Source of the DNA: Gammaproteobacteria bacterium
GTDB lineage: Bacteria > Pseudomonadota > Gammaproteobacteria > HK1
DNA: 64,000 nt
Direction: 5' to 3'
Assembly (NCBI GenBank): GCA_012103455.1
Contig: WLWT01000001.1
Coordinates: 3,727,288 to 3,791,287 of the forward strand
The notes beneath the pieces were generated by a model that worked only from the letters and a program-made list of their open reading frames with translations, had not been told where the DNA came from and made no database searches. Below are positions 44,208 to 53,210 of the stretch, one piece after another; the stretch's first letter is position 1; the number at the start of each line of letters is the position of its first letter. The translations under genes and the position numbers were made by a program.

Positions 44208-47125
44208 TCGAATTCACTGCCTTCTTTGAGGCATTATGGGGCTATCCACCGTTCGACTGGCAAGCTCGGCTCGCCGCACGCGTGGCGTCGATGCCAGACG
44301 CCAACTGGCCGGAGGCGATTGCACTCGGCACTGGCTCGGGCAAGACAGCCTGCATTGACATTGCGGTCTTCGCGCTCGCCAAAGCCGCGTTGGAAGCCAA
44401 CCACCCCGGTGAGATCAGAACCCCACGGCGAATCTTCTACACCGTCGATCGCCGCCTGCTCGTTGACGAGGCGGCTCGTCGCGCCGCGCGAATCGCCACC
44501 GCGCTTGAGAAATCCACCAGCGGCATCCTGTACGAGGCCGCCAACGGGCTTCGACGAGTAGCCTCGGTAGCGTCGCTCGCGTCCCAGAAGCCACCCTGCC
44601 TAGCCGTACACAGCGTGCGCGGGGGCAATTTTCGGTCGGATGCATGGGCGAAAAGCCCGGTACAGCCCACGGTGATCAGTACCACGATTGATCAACTTGG
44701 CTCACGCCTGCTTTTCCGGGCCTGGGGCGGCGGTGCCGGCATGCGCCCGGTCTACGCTGGGCTGGTCGCCAACGACAGCCTGATCCTGGTAGATGAGGCG
44801 CATTGCTCCGAACCCTTCGTGCAGACCATCCAGGCCGTGCACCGATTCCGCGAGTGGGCCGAGGAACCCCTGCAACGCAGCTTCCAGTCAGTCGTCATCT
44901 CTGCAACACCCCCACCCGCATTGCAGCCATTCGTTGACGAGAGCCACGAAGCGCAAGATCCCAATCACCCGCTCGGCAAGCGCCTACTGGCCAGCAAGCC
45001 CGCCACGCTGGAAATAGAAGCCGACGGCAAGGACGAACTGTACGAGAAGCGTCTGGCCGAGCGTGCCGAGAAACTGCTCAGCGATGACCGCCGGGCCATT
45101 GTCATCTTCGTCAACCGGGTAGCGACCGCGCGCAACACCCACGCCCTACTACAGCAGAGACATGGTCACCGCGCCCTGCTACTTACCGGGCGAATGCGCG
45201 GCATCGACCGCGACCTCATGACATCCGGCCCATTGGCAGAACTCCAGGCGTCGAGTTCGGCCACGCGCGAACTCGACCAACCGATGTTCGTGGTCGCCAC
45301 ACAAACACTGGAAGTCGGCGCCGACCTGGATTTCGACGGCCTGGTCACCGAATGTGCGAACCTCGACGCTCTGCGTCAACGCTTCGGCCGCTTGAACCGA
45401 ATGGGCCGAACCCTCTACGCAAGCGGCACCATCGTCATCCGCAAGGAGCAAGCACACGCCAACTACGTAGACCCGATCTATGGCGCAGCGCTCTCGGCCA
45501 CCTGGGATTGGCTGATTGAGCAGCGGTCCGAGGCTTCAGGCACCGTCGATTTCGGCAGCCAGGCACTGCATGACCGACTGCCCGAAGCAGACGTATTGCG
45601 AACACTGGCTATGCCCGCGACCAATGCCCCGGTAATGCTTCCGGCCCACTTGGATGCGCTGGCGCAGACCCGGCCCGAACCCCAGCCGTCACCCGAAGTT
45701 GCCTTGTTCCTGCGCGGCCCGCAGCGTCGCGCAGCCATGGTCCAGATCTGCCTGCGCCTGCACCCCTGCGAGGAATCACTTGGCCTGTGTCCGCCGGCAA
45801 GCAGCGAATGTGCCGGCTTGCCCCTGAGCCACCTCAAGCGCTGGATCGCGGGCGGTGGCGGAAGCGACTTGGGCAGCGACATCGAGGGGGCTGCGGAACA
45901 CGAGCATCCAACCGGCGAACGCGGGAACCACGGTCGCACCACGGAAATCTGGCACCGTTTACCTGGCCAACTCGGCTTCAAGCCGCTTGGTGATGCGAGC
46001 CAGTTGCGGCCTGACGCCGTGGTGGTGCTCCCGGCGGATGCCCCGGCGCTGACCAAGCTCATCGACTTCCCGGAGAGCGATTTCGAGCACTCGCCAGCCT
46101 CGCTGGATATCGGCGATACCGCTGCGCTCTTAGCACGTGCCAAGCCGATTCTCCGCATCAACCCGCAATTCGCCGCCCAGTGGCACGACGGCCAGGCCCG
46201 CCAACTGGCGATACACTGGCACGAGTTGGACGACGGCAACGCCAACGCTGTTCTTGCATCCGCCCAGGAAACCCTGGCTGCACTCGCCAACGAAGCTCCA
46301 GCAGGCAGCCACCTGCAGCGGGCCGCATCGAGCCTGCACACCGAAAGCCACTCGCCGCGCTTCACTCGCTGCATTCACCGACTCGCCAACGGGGATATCC
46401 TGTTGCGCGGACGCCGACTGGTGCGGGCATACCTGAACGATGCCACTACGTTCAACGACGATACCGACCTCAGCGCCTCCGGCACCCAGCACCGGAGCGG
46501 CAAGCCCGTACTGCTTCACGAGCACCTTGCCGGCGTGGCGAGTGTTGCCCATGACCTTGCCGAAGCGCTCGGCCTGCCCCCAGAGTTGAGCGATGCCATC
46601 GGACGGGCCGGACGATTGCACGACCTGGGCAAGATCGATCCGCGCTTCCAAACACTTTTGCAAGCCGGAAACCGGTTCGCCTGCCCGAACGAGCCACTGG
46701 CGAAATCCGGAAACACGCCGCAAAGCCACGCTGCCGCACAAGCCGCCCGCGCAGCCAGCGACTATCCCGAGGGTGCACGACACGAACTACTCTCCGTCCG
46801 CCTGGCCGAAGTGACGCCGGGCCTGTTACCGACCAACCCTGAACTGTCCGACCTCATCTTGCACTTGGTCGCGAGTCACCACGGCTACTGCCGACCACTG
46901 GCGCCCGTAGTGGTCGATCACGACCCGCCTTCTGTTTCGGTCAGGATGTTCGACACTACGATCGAGTATCACGGTGAAACACGGCTGGAGCAGCTCGATT
47001 CAGGCGTCAGCGACCGTTTCTGGTCACTCACTGCACGCTATGGCTGGTGGGGCCTTGCCTGGCTAGAGGCCATTCTCCGCCTGGCGGACCACCGGCGCAG
47101 TGAATGGGAGGAACTGAATGACTGA
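44204..47125 (+). CDS. cas3: CRISPR type I-G helicase-nuclease Cas3 (GSU0051 type, HD domain C-terminal)
   Basis: 973 aa from ATG 44204, overlapping the csb2 stop (ATGA). Superfamily 2 helicase motifs: Walker A GTGSGKT (42-48), DEAH box VDEAHC (Asp197-His200), SATPPPAL, and motif VI QRFGRLNRMGR. The HD nuclease domain lies at the C-terminus: RLHDLGKIDPRFQ with His806/Asp807, and ASHHGYCRPL further on. This helicase-then-HD order is characteristic of type I-G/I-U and reverses that of most Cas3 proteins. It should unwind and degrade target DNA bound by Cascade. No defect seen. Confidence 0.9.
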   Translation: MIEFTAFFEALWGYPPFDWQARLAARVASMPDANWPEAIALGTGSGKTACIDIAVFALAKAALEANHPGEIRTPRRIFYTVDRRLLVDEAARRAARIATALEKSTSGILYEAANGLRRVASVASLASQKPPCLAVHSVRGGNFRSDAWAKSPVQPTVISTTIDQLGSRLLFRAWGGGAGMRPVYAGLVANDSLILVDEAHCSEPFVQTIQAVHRFREWAEEPLQRSFQSVVISATPPPALQPFVDESHEAQDPNHPLGKRLLASKPATLEIEADGKDELYEKRLAERAEKLLSDDRRAIVIFVNRVATARNTHALLQQRHGHRALLLTGRMRGIDRDLMTSGPLAELQASSSATRELDQPMFVVATQTLEVGADLDFDGLVTECANLDALRQRFGRLNRMGRTLYASGTIVIRKEQAHANYVDPIYGAALSATWDWLIEQRSEASGTVDFGSQALHDRLPEADVLRTLAMPATNAPVMLPAHLDALAQTRPEPQPSPEVALFLRGPQRRAAMVQICLRLHPCEESLGLCPPASSECAGLPLSHLKRWIAGGGGSDLGSDIEGAAEHEHPTGERGNHGRTTEIWHRLPGQLGFKPLGDASQLRPDAVVVLPADAPALTKLIDFPESDFEHSPASLDIGDTAALLARAKPILRINPQFAAQWHDGQARQLAIHWHELDDGNANAVLASAQETLAALANEAPAGSHLQRAASSLHTESHSPRFTRCIHRLANGDILLRGRRLVRAYLNDATTFNDDTDLSASGTQHRSGKPVLLHEHLAGVASVAHDLAEALGLPPELSDAIGRAGRLHDLGKIDPRFQTLLQAGNRFACPNEPLAKSGNTPQSHAAAQAARAASDYPEGARHELLSVRLAEVTPGLLPTNPELSDLILHLVASHHGYCRPLAPVVVDHDPPSVSVRMFDTTIEYHGETRLEQLDSGVSDRFWSLTARYGWWGLAWLEAILRLADHRRSEWEELND

Positions 47126-48047
47126 ATCGAGTACGAGTGGCCTACTGCTTCGCGGACTGAAAGGCAGCAACCCGCTCGGTTTTCTGGCTGCCCTCGGTAC
47201 CGCAGCAACGGCGGCACGTATCTGGCCTTCGCTGCGCTGGGGATGGAGCGAGGAATCCGGCGACTGGATACCGGAGCTACGGGGCTGTACAGACAATCCG
47301 GCCGATTTCGCCGGGCAGTTGCACGAATTCGCTGTCAAGCAACCTCAACCGGTATGGGACATTGACAATCAGCTGCCGTTCGCAGCGAGCACATTCCGCA
47401 ACAGCCTTGTGCATCATCAGGCAACCGCCAGTGCTTCGAATCGTACGATGATCGATTTGCTCGCCGGTTTGGGCAGCGAAGTTCACGCGCAGGATGATGG
47501 CGACTTTCCGGACACCCGCTTGCGCATGATTCGCAAAGGCGATAGCGCAAACAATGGACTTCCCGCCTATGCCCGAAGTCTGCGCTCCAACGTCGAGTTG
47601 AAGACGTTGCTTCGCGATCTCTTCCAACCTTGGGAATATCGCGATGATGCTGCCAACTTGCGCTGGGATCCTGCCGACGACCAGCGACATGCGCTCGGCT
47701 GGCACGACCCCAGGCAAGCTGCGAAGAAATCGGTGAAGACCAACTCGGGCGCAAACTGCTTGGCACTGGAATCGCTCGCGCTTCTCCCGACGTTTTCACA
47801 TTCACACGGTATTGCAACTACCGGGATGGGCCGCAGCCAGCACAACAGGGAAGTATTTCGTTGGCCTATCTGGCGCCCGGCCATCACGCTATCGACAACG
47901 CGGTCAATTCTGTCACTCGCGGAACTACGAGATGCCCCCAAACACCGCAATGCGCTGCAACGGCGAGGGATTTGCGTGGTATATGCCAGTGAGCGACGGC
48001 AACAGAGCAAGTACTACTCCAATTTCTGCCCGGCCGAGCCGCTGTAA
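47118..48047 (+). CDS. csb3: CRISPR type I-G Cas8-like subunit (Csb3/GSU0052 type, also annotated Cas3-extension family)
   Basis: 309 aa, start ATG 47118 overlapping cas3 by 8 bp. Features: LLLRGLKGSNPLGFLAALGT at the N-terminus, DIDNQLPFAASTFR, FQPWEYRDDAANLRWDPADD and the C-terminal VYASERRQQSKYYSNFCPAE. These match the protein that follows cas3 in type I-G loci, proposed as the large-subunit (Cas8) equivalent. It completes an interference complex with Csb1, Csb2 and Cas3. Naming of this family varies between schemes, so the symbol is provisional. Confidence 0.75.
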   Translation: MTESSTSGLLLRGLKGSNPLGFLAALGTAATAARIWPSLRWGWSEESGDWIPELRGCTDNPADFAGQLHEFAVKQPQPVWDIDNQLPFAASTFRNSLVHHQATASASNRTMIDLLAGLGSEVHAQDDGDFPDTRLRMIRKGDSANNGLPAYARSLRSNVELKTLLRDLFQPWEYRDDAANLRWDPADDQRHALGWHDPRQAAKKSVKTNSGANCLALESLALLPTFSHSHGIATTGMGRSQHNREVFRWPIWRPAITLSTTRSILSLAELRDAPKHRNALQRRGICVVYASERRQQSKYYSNFCPAEPL

Positions 48048-48122
48048 CCTCCAGCGCCCAGGGCAATTCCGATGCTATAGACCTAGACTGTTCGGTTCAG
48101 TCCAAGGAAAAGTCATCACGCA

Positions 48123-48320
48123 ATGGACGAGCCCACTGAAGGAAAGACCGCCCACCAACGCGAACGCCCCCTCCCCTTCTCTGATCTAGGTGACGACATG
48201 CCGCTGCTCCCAGCACGCATGGTCAACGAGCACGCCTATTGTCCTCTCCTCGCTTACCTCGAATGGGTCCAAGGGGAATGGGCCAGCAGCGCGGACACTA
48301 CCGAAGGAAAGCGTGCCCAT
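48123..48320 (+). pseudogene. Cas4-Cas1 fusion, N-terminal stub
   Basis: About 65 codons remain. The frame reads MDEPTEGKTAHQRERPLPFS, then LPARMVNEHAYCPLLAYLEW and VQGEWASSADTTEGKRAHR, which is the start of the type I-G Cas4-Cas1 fusion. The Cys of YCP is the first Fe-S ligand of the Cas4 nuclease. After about 48320 the frame loses similarity, and the Cas1 integrase, cas2 and the CRISPR array are all missing. The locus has lost spacer acquisition. The IS91-family end copy C follows at 48450. Confidence 0.75.
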
Positions 48321-48449
48321 CGCTGTACACAGCCACTAGCAACCGGGCTTGCGCACTCATGCCGAACAGTACCCATCGATTCTCCGATCCAGTGCCCATG
48401 TTCAGCGCATTCGCCCGGGACCTGCTGCTTGCAGAGCGGGTCGGGGCGC

Positions 48450-48562
48450 CGCTATAGCCCGTGGGGGGCCGCTGTCAGAATCGCGCGCGGCGCGTGTACG
48501 GCCGGTGCCAGGGATCCTGTCAGTCGATAGCCCGAGCAGGAATACCGGGACTTCGCTACGCA
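48450..48562 (+). mobile_element. IS91-family 3' end, copy C
   Basis: 113 bp matching the right part of copy B (39980-40092) in direct orientation, including CAGAATCGCGCGCGGCGCGT and GATAGCCCGAGCAGGAATAC. It lies just after the cas4-cas1 stub. Between the stub and this copy is a short open stretch (FSDPVPMFSAFARDLLLAER, from ATG 48359) that may be the start of another cut gene. From 48563 to 48740 I see nothing. Confidence 0.65.
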
Positions 48563-48740
48563 GCGGTTCGCCGTGTAGCACTCGATGCGCTGCTCGGTGC
48601 GCACAGGTGATTGATGGTTTGAATTCCCTGTGCGCACTCGCAGTAATATATCATTGACACATCTACTGGCAGTCAGTGCCGAATAACTGGGCGATGCCGT
48701 CGTCCCGCAATCCGCCAGTGACGTCCTGCCGTAGCCGAAT

Positions 48741-49637
48741 CTACTCGTTGAGCGAGTTCAGGAAGTCGCTGATCAGACCATCCGGCGCGTCGACGATGTG
48801 CTCGGGACCCGGAAACGCACCGCTTCGCACGTCGGCGATGTACTCCTTGAACCCAGCTACCCGCTCCTCCTGCATCGCCTGCTTCAGTTTGTAGATGTTG
48901 CGGTACTGCCTAGAGTGACGCGGGTATGGCGGCGGGTTGTTGCCGAGTATGTCCTCGGCAAAAAGAAACTGAATATCGCCGCCGCTGCCGGCGCCAATAG
49001 ATGATGTGATGAGCGATGTACGTTTGGAAATCTCCGCCAGCAACTCCGCCGGAATGACTTCAACCTCAACCGCATAGGCGCCGGCGCCTTCCAGCACCTT
49101 GATCTCCTGATAGACCCACAAAGCTTCATCAAGTGTTTTGCCAACAGCCCGGAGTCCGCCGGTCCATGTGCTCTTTCGCGGCACGAGCCCAGCATGTCCC
49201 TGCACCGGAATGCCGGCGTCTGCTGCGGCTGCAACGAACTGCGGGCTCCACTGGCACATGATGGCGTCCGCGCCTACAGCCATGGCGTCATAACCGATGC
49301 GCACGGCCTCTGCTGCCGTCGCGGCAGCGACCAGAGGCACGGAGAACGCCATGAACGTGTTCGGCGCGGCACGCCGGATGGCGGCAGCCGATCCCGGTGT
49401 CTTCGGGTCGAAGCGTACCTTCATGGTGTCGATGCCAGCCTCTTGCGCCGCGATCGCTTCCTCGACTGAAAACGGCAGCGTCTCGGTGAGTACGCGTTTG
49501 CCTTTCTGATCTCTGAGATCCTTGACCGTGTAGTTGCGAGTTCCGTACGCCCCGCCTAGCGTCATCACACGAGTGAGTCCGCGCCTGCTCGCGGCGCGCG
49601 GCGGGATGCCGCCATCGCCAGTTGTATGGCTAGCCAT
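48741..49637 (-). CDS. PanB-like (ketopantoate hydroxymethyltransferase family) protein
   Basis: 298 aa TIM-barrel protein. VQGHAGLVPRKSTWTGGLRA, YAVEVEVIPAELLAEISKRT and SSIGAGSGGDIQFLFAEDIL correspond to the PanB active-site region with its conserved Glu and the IGIGAG/D-G-Q block. The N-terminal metal-binding strand is divergent (EAGIDTMKVRF instead of the VGDSLGM of true PanB), so the reaction may differ from ketopantoate synthesis. ATG 49637 has AGGAG upstream. It follows the TRAP transporter genes at 61 bp and probably acts on the imported acid. Confidence 0.7.
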   Translation of the reverse strand: MASHTTGDGGIPPRAASRRGLTRVMTLGGAYGTRNYTVKDLRDQKGKRVLTETLPFSVEEAIAAQEAGIDTMKVRFDPKTPGSAAAIRRAAPNTFMAFSVPLVAAATAAEAVRIGYDAMAVGADAIMCQWSPQFVAAAADAGIPVQGHAGLVPRKSTWTGGLRAVGKTLDEALWVYQEIKVLEGAGAYAVEVEVIPAELLAEISKRTSLITSSIGAGSGGDIQFLFAEDILGNNPPPYPRHSRQYRNIYKLKQAMQEERVAGFKEYIADVRSGAFPGPEHIVDAPDGLISDFLNSLNE

Positions 49638-49698
49638 ACCGGATCTCCTGTTGGGGTTGTCCGAAGCGGGTTGCCACTTTCATGCTTGCCTGAGAGCG

Positions 49699-51021
49699 CT
49701 AGTCGAAGCCCAGTAGTTTCGAGGGCAGCCACAACACCGTGCTCGGGAAGACCATGATGGTAACCAGGGTAATCAGTTGTAAGCCGATAAACGGAAGCAC
49801 GCCACGAAACATGTTCTGCAGCGTAATTTCGGGCGGCGAAATTCCGCGCAGATAAAAAATCGCCGGCGCCATGGGCGGGGTCAGATAACTCGTCTGGATC
49901 ACGACAAGAAACAGAACACAGAACCACACCGGATCGTAGCCCAGCGACTTGACGATGGGCACGAAGACAGGAATGAAGATCAGCAGAATCGAGATCCATT
50001 CGAGCACAAAGCCCGCGATAAAGCTGATGAGCAGAAACAGCGCCAGCGTCGCCCATCCTGCAAGATTGGCGGCACTGATAATCTCCTCGGTAATCGACAC
50101 CCCGCCTGCCGCAATGAACACACCGGAAAACATGTTCCCGCCCAGCAGAATCAACATGATCATGCAGGTCACTTTGACTGTCTTGACCAGCGCTTCGTGG
50201 AGCACGCTAATGCTGAAACTACCGTAGCCGAGCGTCAGGATGATTGCACCGAGTGCACCCATGCCGGCCGCTTCGGTGGGCGCCGCCCAGCCGAACATGA
50301 TGGAACCGAGCACCGCGAAGATCAGTATCAACGGAGGGATCAGTGCTTTTACGGTGATGACGAGTTTCTCCGCGCGAGCGGGATCGTCGCCCGACGGCGC
50401 GATGCGGGCGCCGTCCTGCGGTCTCAGGGTACATCGGACGATGATGTACACAACATAGAGGCCGGACATGATGAGGCCGGGAAAAATCATGCCCACGAAC
50501 AGATCGCCGACGGATACGTCGGCGACCGGTCCTAGAACCACGACGACGACTGACGGCGGGATGATCGTCCCAAGCGAGCCACCTGCGCAGATCGTCCCGG
50601 AGATCAGACCCTTGTCGTAGGCATATTTCATCATCACCGGAATCGCCAGCAATCCCACGACCGACTCGGTGGCACCAATGACACCGGTCGATGCGGCGAA
50701 GATGACACACATGATGATGGTTCCGACGGCAAGACCGCCCGGCAGGCGCCGTGTCCACAGATGCACCGCTTCGAACAATCGTTCCGCGATGCCGGAACGT
50801 TCCAGCAGGGAGCCCATGAAAACGAATAAAGGCACGGCTGCCAATACATAGTTCGACGCGACATCATCGACTTTTTCTACGAACTGAAATGCGACCGCCG
50901 GACCGAATGTGTAGTAACCGAACACGAGTGCCACGCCCATCAACGACAGCGCCACTGGAAAACCGCTGAACAGAGCAAGCAGCACCGCGGGAAACATCAG
51001 CAGTGCGTAGTAGTCAACCAC
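49699..51021 (-). CDS. TRAP transporter large permease (DctM)
   Basis: 440 aa with about 12 membrane segments. DctM family features: FSGFPVALSLMGVALVFGYY, GNMFSGVFIAAGGVSI, and the C-terminal PPMAPAIFYLRGISPPEIT. It couples sodium gradient to uptake of a carboxylate with DctQ and DctP. GTG start at 51021 overlaps the dctQ stop. Confidence 0.9.
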   Translation of the reverse strand: MVDYYALLMFPAVLLALFSGFPVALSLMGVALVFGYYTFGPAVAFQFVEKVDDVASNYVLAAVPLFVFMGSLLERSGIAERLFEAVHLWTRRLPGGLAVGTIIMCVIFAASTGVIGATESVVGLLAIPVMMKYAYDKGLISGTICAGGSLGTIIPPSVVVVVLGPVADVSVGDLFVGMIFPGLIMSGLYVVYIIVRCTLRPQDGARIAPSGDDPARAEKLVITVKALIPPLILIFAVLGSIMFGWAAPTEAAGMGALGAIILTLGYGSFSISVLHEALVKTVKVTCMIMLILLGGNMFSGVFIAAGGVSITEEIISAANLAGWATLALFLLISFIAGFVLEWISILLIFIPVFVPIVKSLGYDPVWFCVLFLVVIQTSYLTPPMAPAIFYLRGISPPEITLQNMFRGVLPFIGLQLITLVTIMVFPSTVLWLPSKLLGFD

Positions 51022-51541
51022 CGCTGCCGGCTCCCGGTTCAGCCGAGGTGCCGAGCAGCACGCGTACCGCGCGTATGAATTCCACCAGCGCTTGCAGCGA
51101 CAGCACTGCGAACCCGGTGAAAAAGATCAGCCGGAACGGCCAGATCACCGGATTCCACGCCGACTCTCCCGAGCGTTCGCCGGTTGCGAAAGCATCGAGC
51201 GCGTAGAATCCGAGGCGATAGGACAGCCAGAAGCCGAGCGGAAGAAACAGAAACAGATAACCGAGCACGTCGATCAGTGCTTTGGATTTTTCACTGAAAT
51301 GGCTGTAGAAAACATCAATGCGTATATGCGCTTTTTCACGCAGCGCGAAGGCCGCGCCCAGCAGGAAATTTGCGCCGGTCGCCATGTATCCGATTTCGTA
51401 TGCCCAAATTGTGGGAGCAGCCAGCAGGTACCGCGACAGGACCTCGTATACCGTTGCAAATATCAACGGCAGAACGATCCACGCCGCCAGGATTCCCAAG
51501 TTACCGCTGAGTCGGTCGATGGTTCTGAGAAAAGCGTTCAT
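51014..51541 (-). CDS. TRAP transporter small permease (DctQ)
   Basis: 175 aa with four membrane helices. The N-terminal sequence ends in YEVLSRYLLAAPTIWAYEIG, the classical DctQ motif, followed by NFLLGAAFALREKAHIRIDV. Starts at ATG 51541. It is downstream of dctP with a 258 bp gap that contains a hairpin and a MITE. Confidence 0.88.
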   Translation of the reverse strand: MNAFLRTIDRLSGNLGILAAWIVLPLIFATVYEVLSRYLLAAPTIWAYEIGYMATGANFLLGAAFALREKAHIRIDVFYSHFSEKSKALIDVLGYLFLFLPLGFWLSYRLGFYALDAFATGERSGESAWNPVIWPFRLIFFTGFAVLSLQALVEFIRAVRVLLGTSAEPGAGSGG

Positions 51542-51590
51542 GACGTTGCGCCCGAACTGGCGATCCGAGGCTGTTTTTTCGAACCGGAGA

Positions 51591-51768
51591 CGAAATACGC
51601 ATCGAGTGCCCCAAGGGCACCTCTAAAAATAGTAATTTTTTCGTGAGTGCAAGGAAGCACCGCGCGCAGAACCGCAGTGTATAGTCATACATGAGGATTC
51701 GAGCACGGCGCTGACGCCGCAATCGCGGAAAAAGTGCATTTTTAGAGGTGCCCTCAATGCGTATTTCG
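51591..51768 (-). promoter_or_regulatory. Intercistronic hairpin between dctP and dctQ, split by a MITE
   Basis: CGAAATACGCATCGA (51591-51605) and TCAATGCGTATTTCG (51754-51768) are inverted repeats (14 of 15 pairs) that flank MITE copy 3. Without the MITE they would form a strong stem directly after dctP. Such hairpins commonly raise the yield of the binding-protein message over the permeases. Confidence 0.6.
51615..51753 (+). mobile_element. MITE copy 3
   Basis: 139 bp. It has the best-preserved ends of the family: GGGCACCTCTAAAAATAG and GCATTTTTAGAGGTGCCC. Internal sequence CGTGAGTGCAAGGAAGCACC and CTGACGCCGCAATCGCGG recurs in copies 1, 2 and 4. It is inserted in the loop of the dctP-dctQ hairpin. 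Confidence 0.9.
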
Positions 51769-51799
51769 CTTTTCAGATCATTACTGAGCTACGTTATTA

Positions 51800-52858
51800 T
51801 TACTGAGCTACGTTACGGTAGCGAGCAGCGTCTTTCCACAGGTTTTCGTACGCAAGCTGGCTGTCGTAAGCTTTCTTGAACCATGTATTTTCCTTGCCTT
51901 GATTCTTGCCCCATTCAATCGAGGTTGTTTTGACCGCCCGCTGCACGGATTCCTCCAGTTCGATGATCTCGTTGCCGCTGTCACGAAAGAACTGCAGTGC
52001 TTTGGCATCTTCGTGACCGATCCTCGTCCAGCTCTCGAACGTCACCAGTTTCGCGGCGAGAGCGACGAGTTGCCGATCGCGCTCGCTCAGCACGTCATAA
52101 GCATCCTTGTTGATCACCAGTTCAAACGGCGCCACCGGCTGATGTACGCCAGGTATCACAACGTACTTGGCTATCTTGTGAAAACCGGGTGAGATGTTTT
52201 CATACAGAGTCCCCCACTCCGTGGCATCAATGGCGCCGCGTTCAAGCGAGGTAAACACTTCGGCACCCGGCATCGTTACTGGAGCGGCGCCCATGCTTCT
52301 AGAGATTTCCAGCCATGCGCCGGCGGTCCTCACTTTGAGCCCTTTCAGATCATCCATGTTCTGGACTGCTTTGTTCGAATGCAGAAATGCTTCCGCAGTG
52401 CGAATGAAAAGCGGCATGGAGACGACGCCGAACTTCTGCATACGGAACTCGCGCCACATGTCGAGACCACCACCCTCGTAGAGCCAGTGCAGCATGCGCT
52501 CGGAATCCATCGATCCGGCAAATCCGCCGAACACCACTGTCGCTTTGTCCTTACCCCAGTCATATCCCATCCAAGTGTGGCCGGCCTGGGCGACTCCGTT
52601 CTTGACTGTTTCGGACACTTTCAGCGCCTTGCCCAAAGTGCCTCCAGCGAACACCTGCACCTTGACACGACCCTCGGTCAGCAACTCGACCTTGTTGGCA
52701 AATGCCTTGGCGCCGAGTTCCATTAAAGGCCCGCCACCCCACGAGGTTGCCATTTTCCACTTGTGCCGATCGGCGGCGAAAACGCTCGCACCGAACAGAA
52801 GTGAACAGAAAATCAGAACGATCAGATGGATCGGTCGATATAATTCAGATCGCAACAT
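51800..52858 (-). CDS. TRAP transporter periplasmic substrate-binding protein (DctP family)
   Basis: About 352 aa from ATG 52858, preceded by GGGAGGGGG. Signal peptide: LIVLIFCSLLFGASVFAADR. The mature part has WKMATSWGGGPLMELGAKAF and VKVQVFAGGTLGKALKVSET. GLKVRTAGAWLEISRSMGAA contains the conserved Arg that binds the ligand carboxylate. GAIDATEWGTLYENISPGFH resembles the TAXI-unrelated, keto-acid/lactate-type DctP subgroup. A 19 bp tandem duplication repeats the terminal codons NVAQ-stop at 51781-51815, without changing the protein. Confidence 0.88.
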   Translation of the reverse strand: MLRSELYRPIHLIVLIFCSLLFGASVFAADRHKWKMATSWGGGPLMELGAKAFANKVELLTEGRVKVQVFAGGTLGKALKVSETVKNGVAQAGHTWMGYDWGKDKATVVFGGFAGSMDSERMLHWLYEGGGLDMWREFRMQKFGVVSMPLFIRTAEAFLHSNKAVQNMDDLKGLKVRTAGAWLEISRSMGAAPVTMPGAEVFTSLERGAIDATEWGTLYENISPGFHKIAKYVVIPGVHQPVAPFELVINKDAYDVLSERDRQLVALAAKLVTFESWTRIGHEDAKALQFFRDSGNEIIELEESVQRAVKTTSIEWGKNQGKENTWFKKAYDSQLAYENLWKDAARYRNVAQ

Positions 52859-52907
52859 AGTTTCCCCCTCCCAATCAGCGGGATTTGTTAAAAATCCGGT
52901 ACGTGGA

Positions 52908-53210
52908 TCAAGCCAGTGCTTCGCTGATGCCATCGGTCGATAAGGTCCGGTCGTTGTCGAGATTGGCGATCGCCGAAGTCATGAACGACTCAACTTTCTG
53001 CTGCGCTGCGTCGGCGTCGCCCAGGTGATCCACGAGTATAGGTGATCCACGAGCATCGCCAGCGCCAACTGGCGCGGGGCACTGCCTTCGTAACTCCACT
53101 CAAAACCCTTCTCGTCGAAAACGTTGAGTGTCGTACCTCTCATCGAGCGGCGCATTGTCCACTGTGACCACGATGCCGTCTATGGTTCGTCGTCCACAGT
53201 ATTGCTTCAT
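52908..53210 (-). pseudogene. DUF6166-like small protein with two frameshifts
   Basis: From ATG 53210: MKQYCGRRTIDGIVVTVDNA, then PLDERYDTQRF in one frame, DEKGFEWSYEGSAPRQLALA and MLVDHL in a second, and GDADAAQQKVESFMTSAIAN in a third to the stop at 52908. The second frameshift is caused by a 17 bp tandem duplication around GGTGATCCACGAG (53021-53056). The FEWxYxGSxPxQLALAxLxDHL pattern fits a small family of unknown function. Broken. Confidence 0.6.

Noticed and set aside
48048..48740. CRISPR array downstream of the cas genes
   Set aside because: No regularly spaced repeat of 28-37 bp was found here or upstream of csb1. The only repeats are the IS91-family ends.
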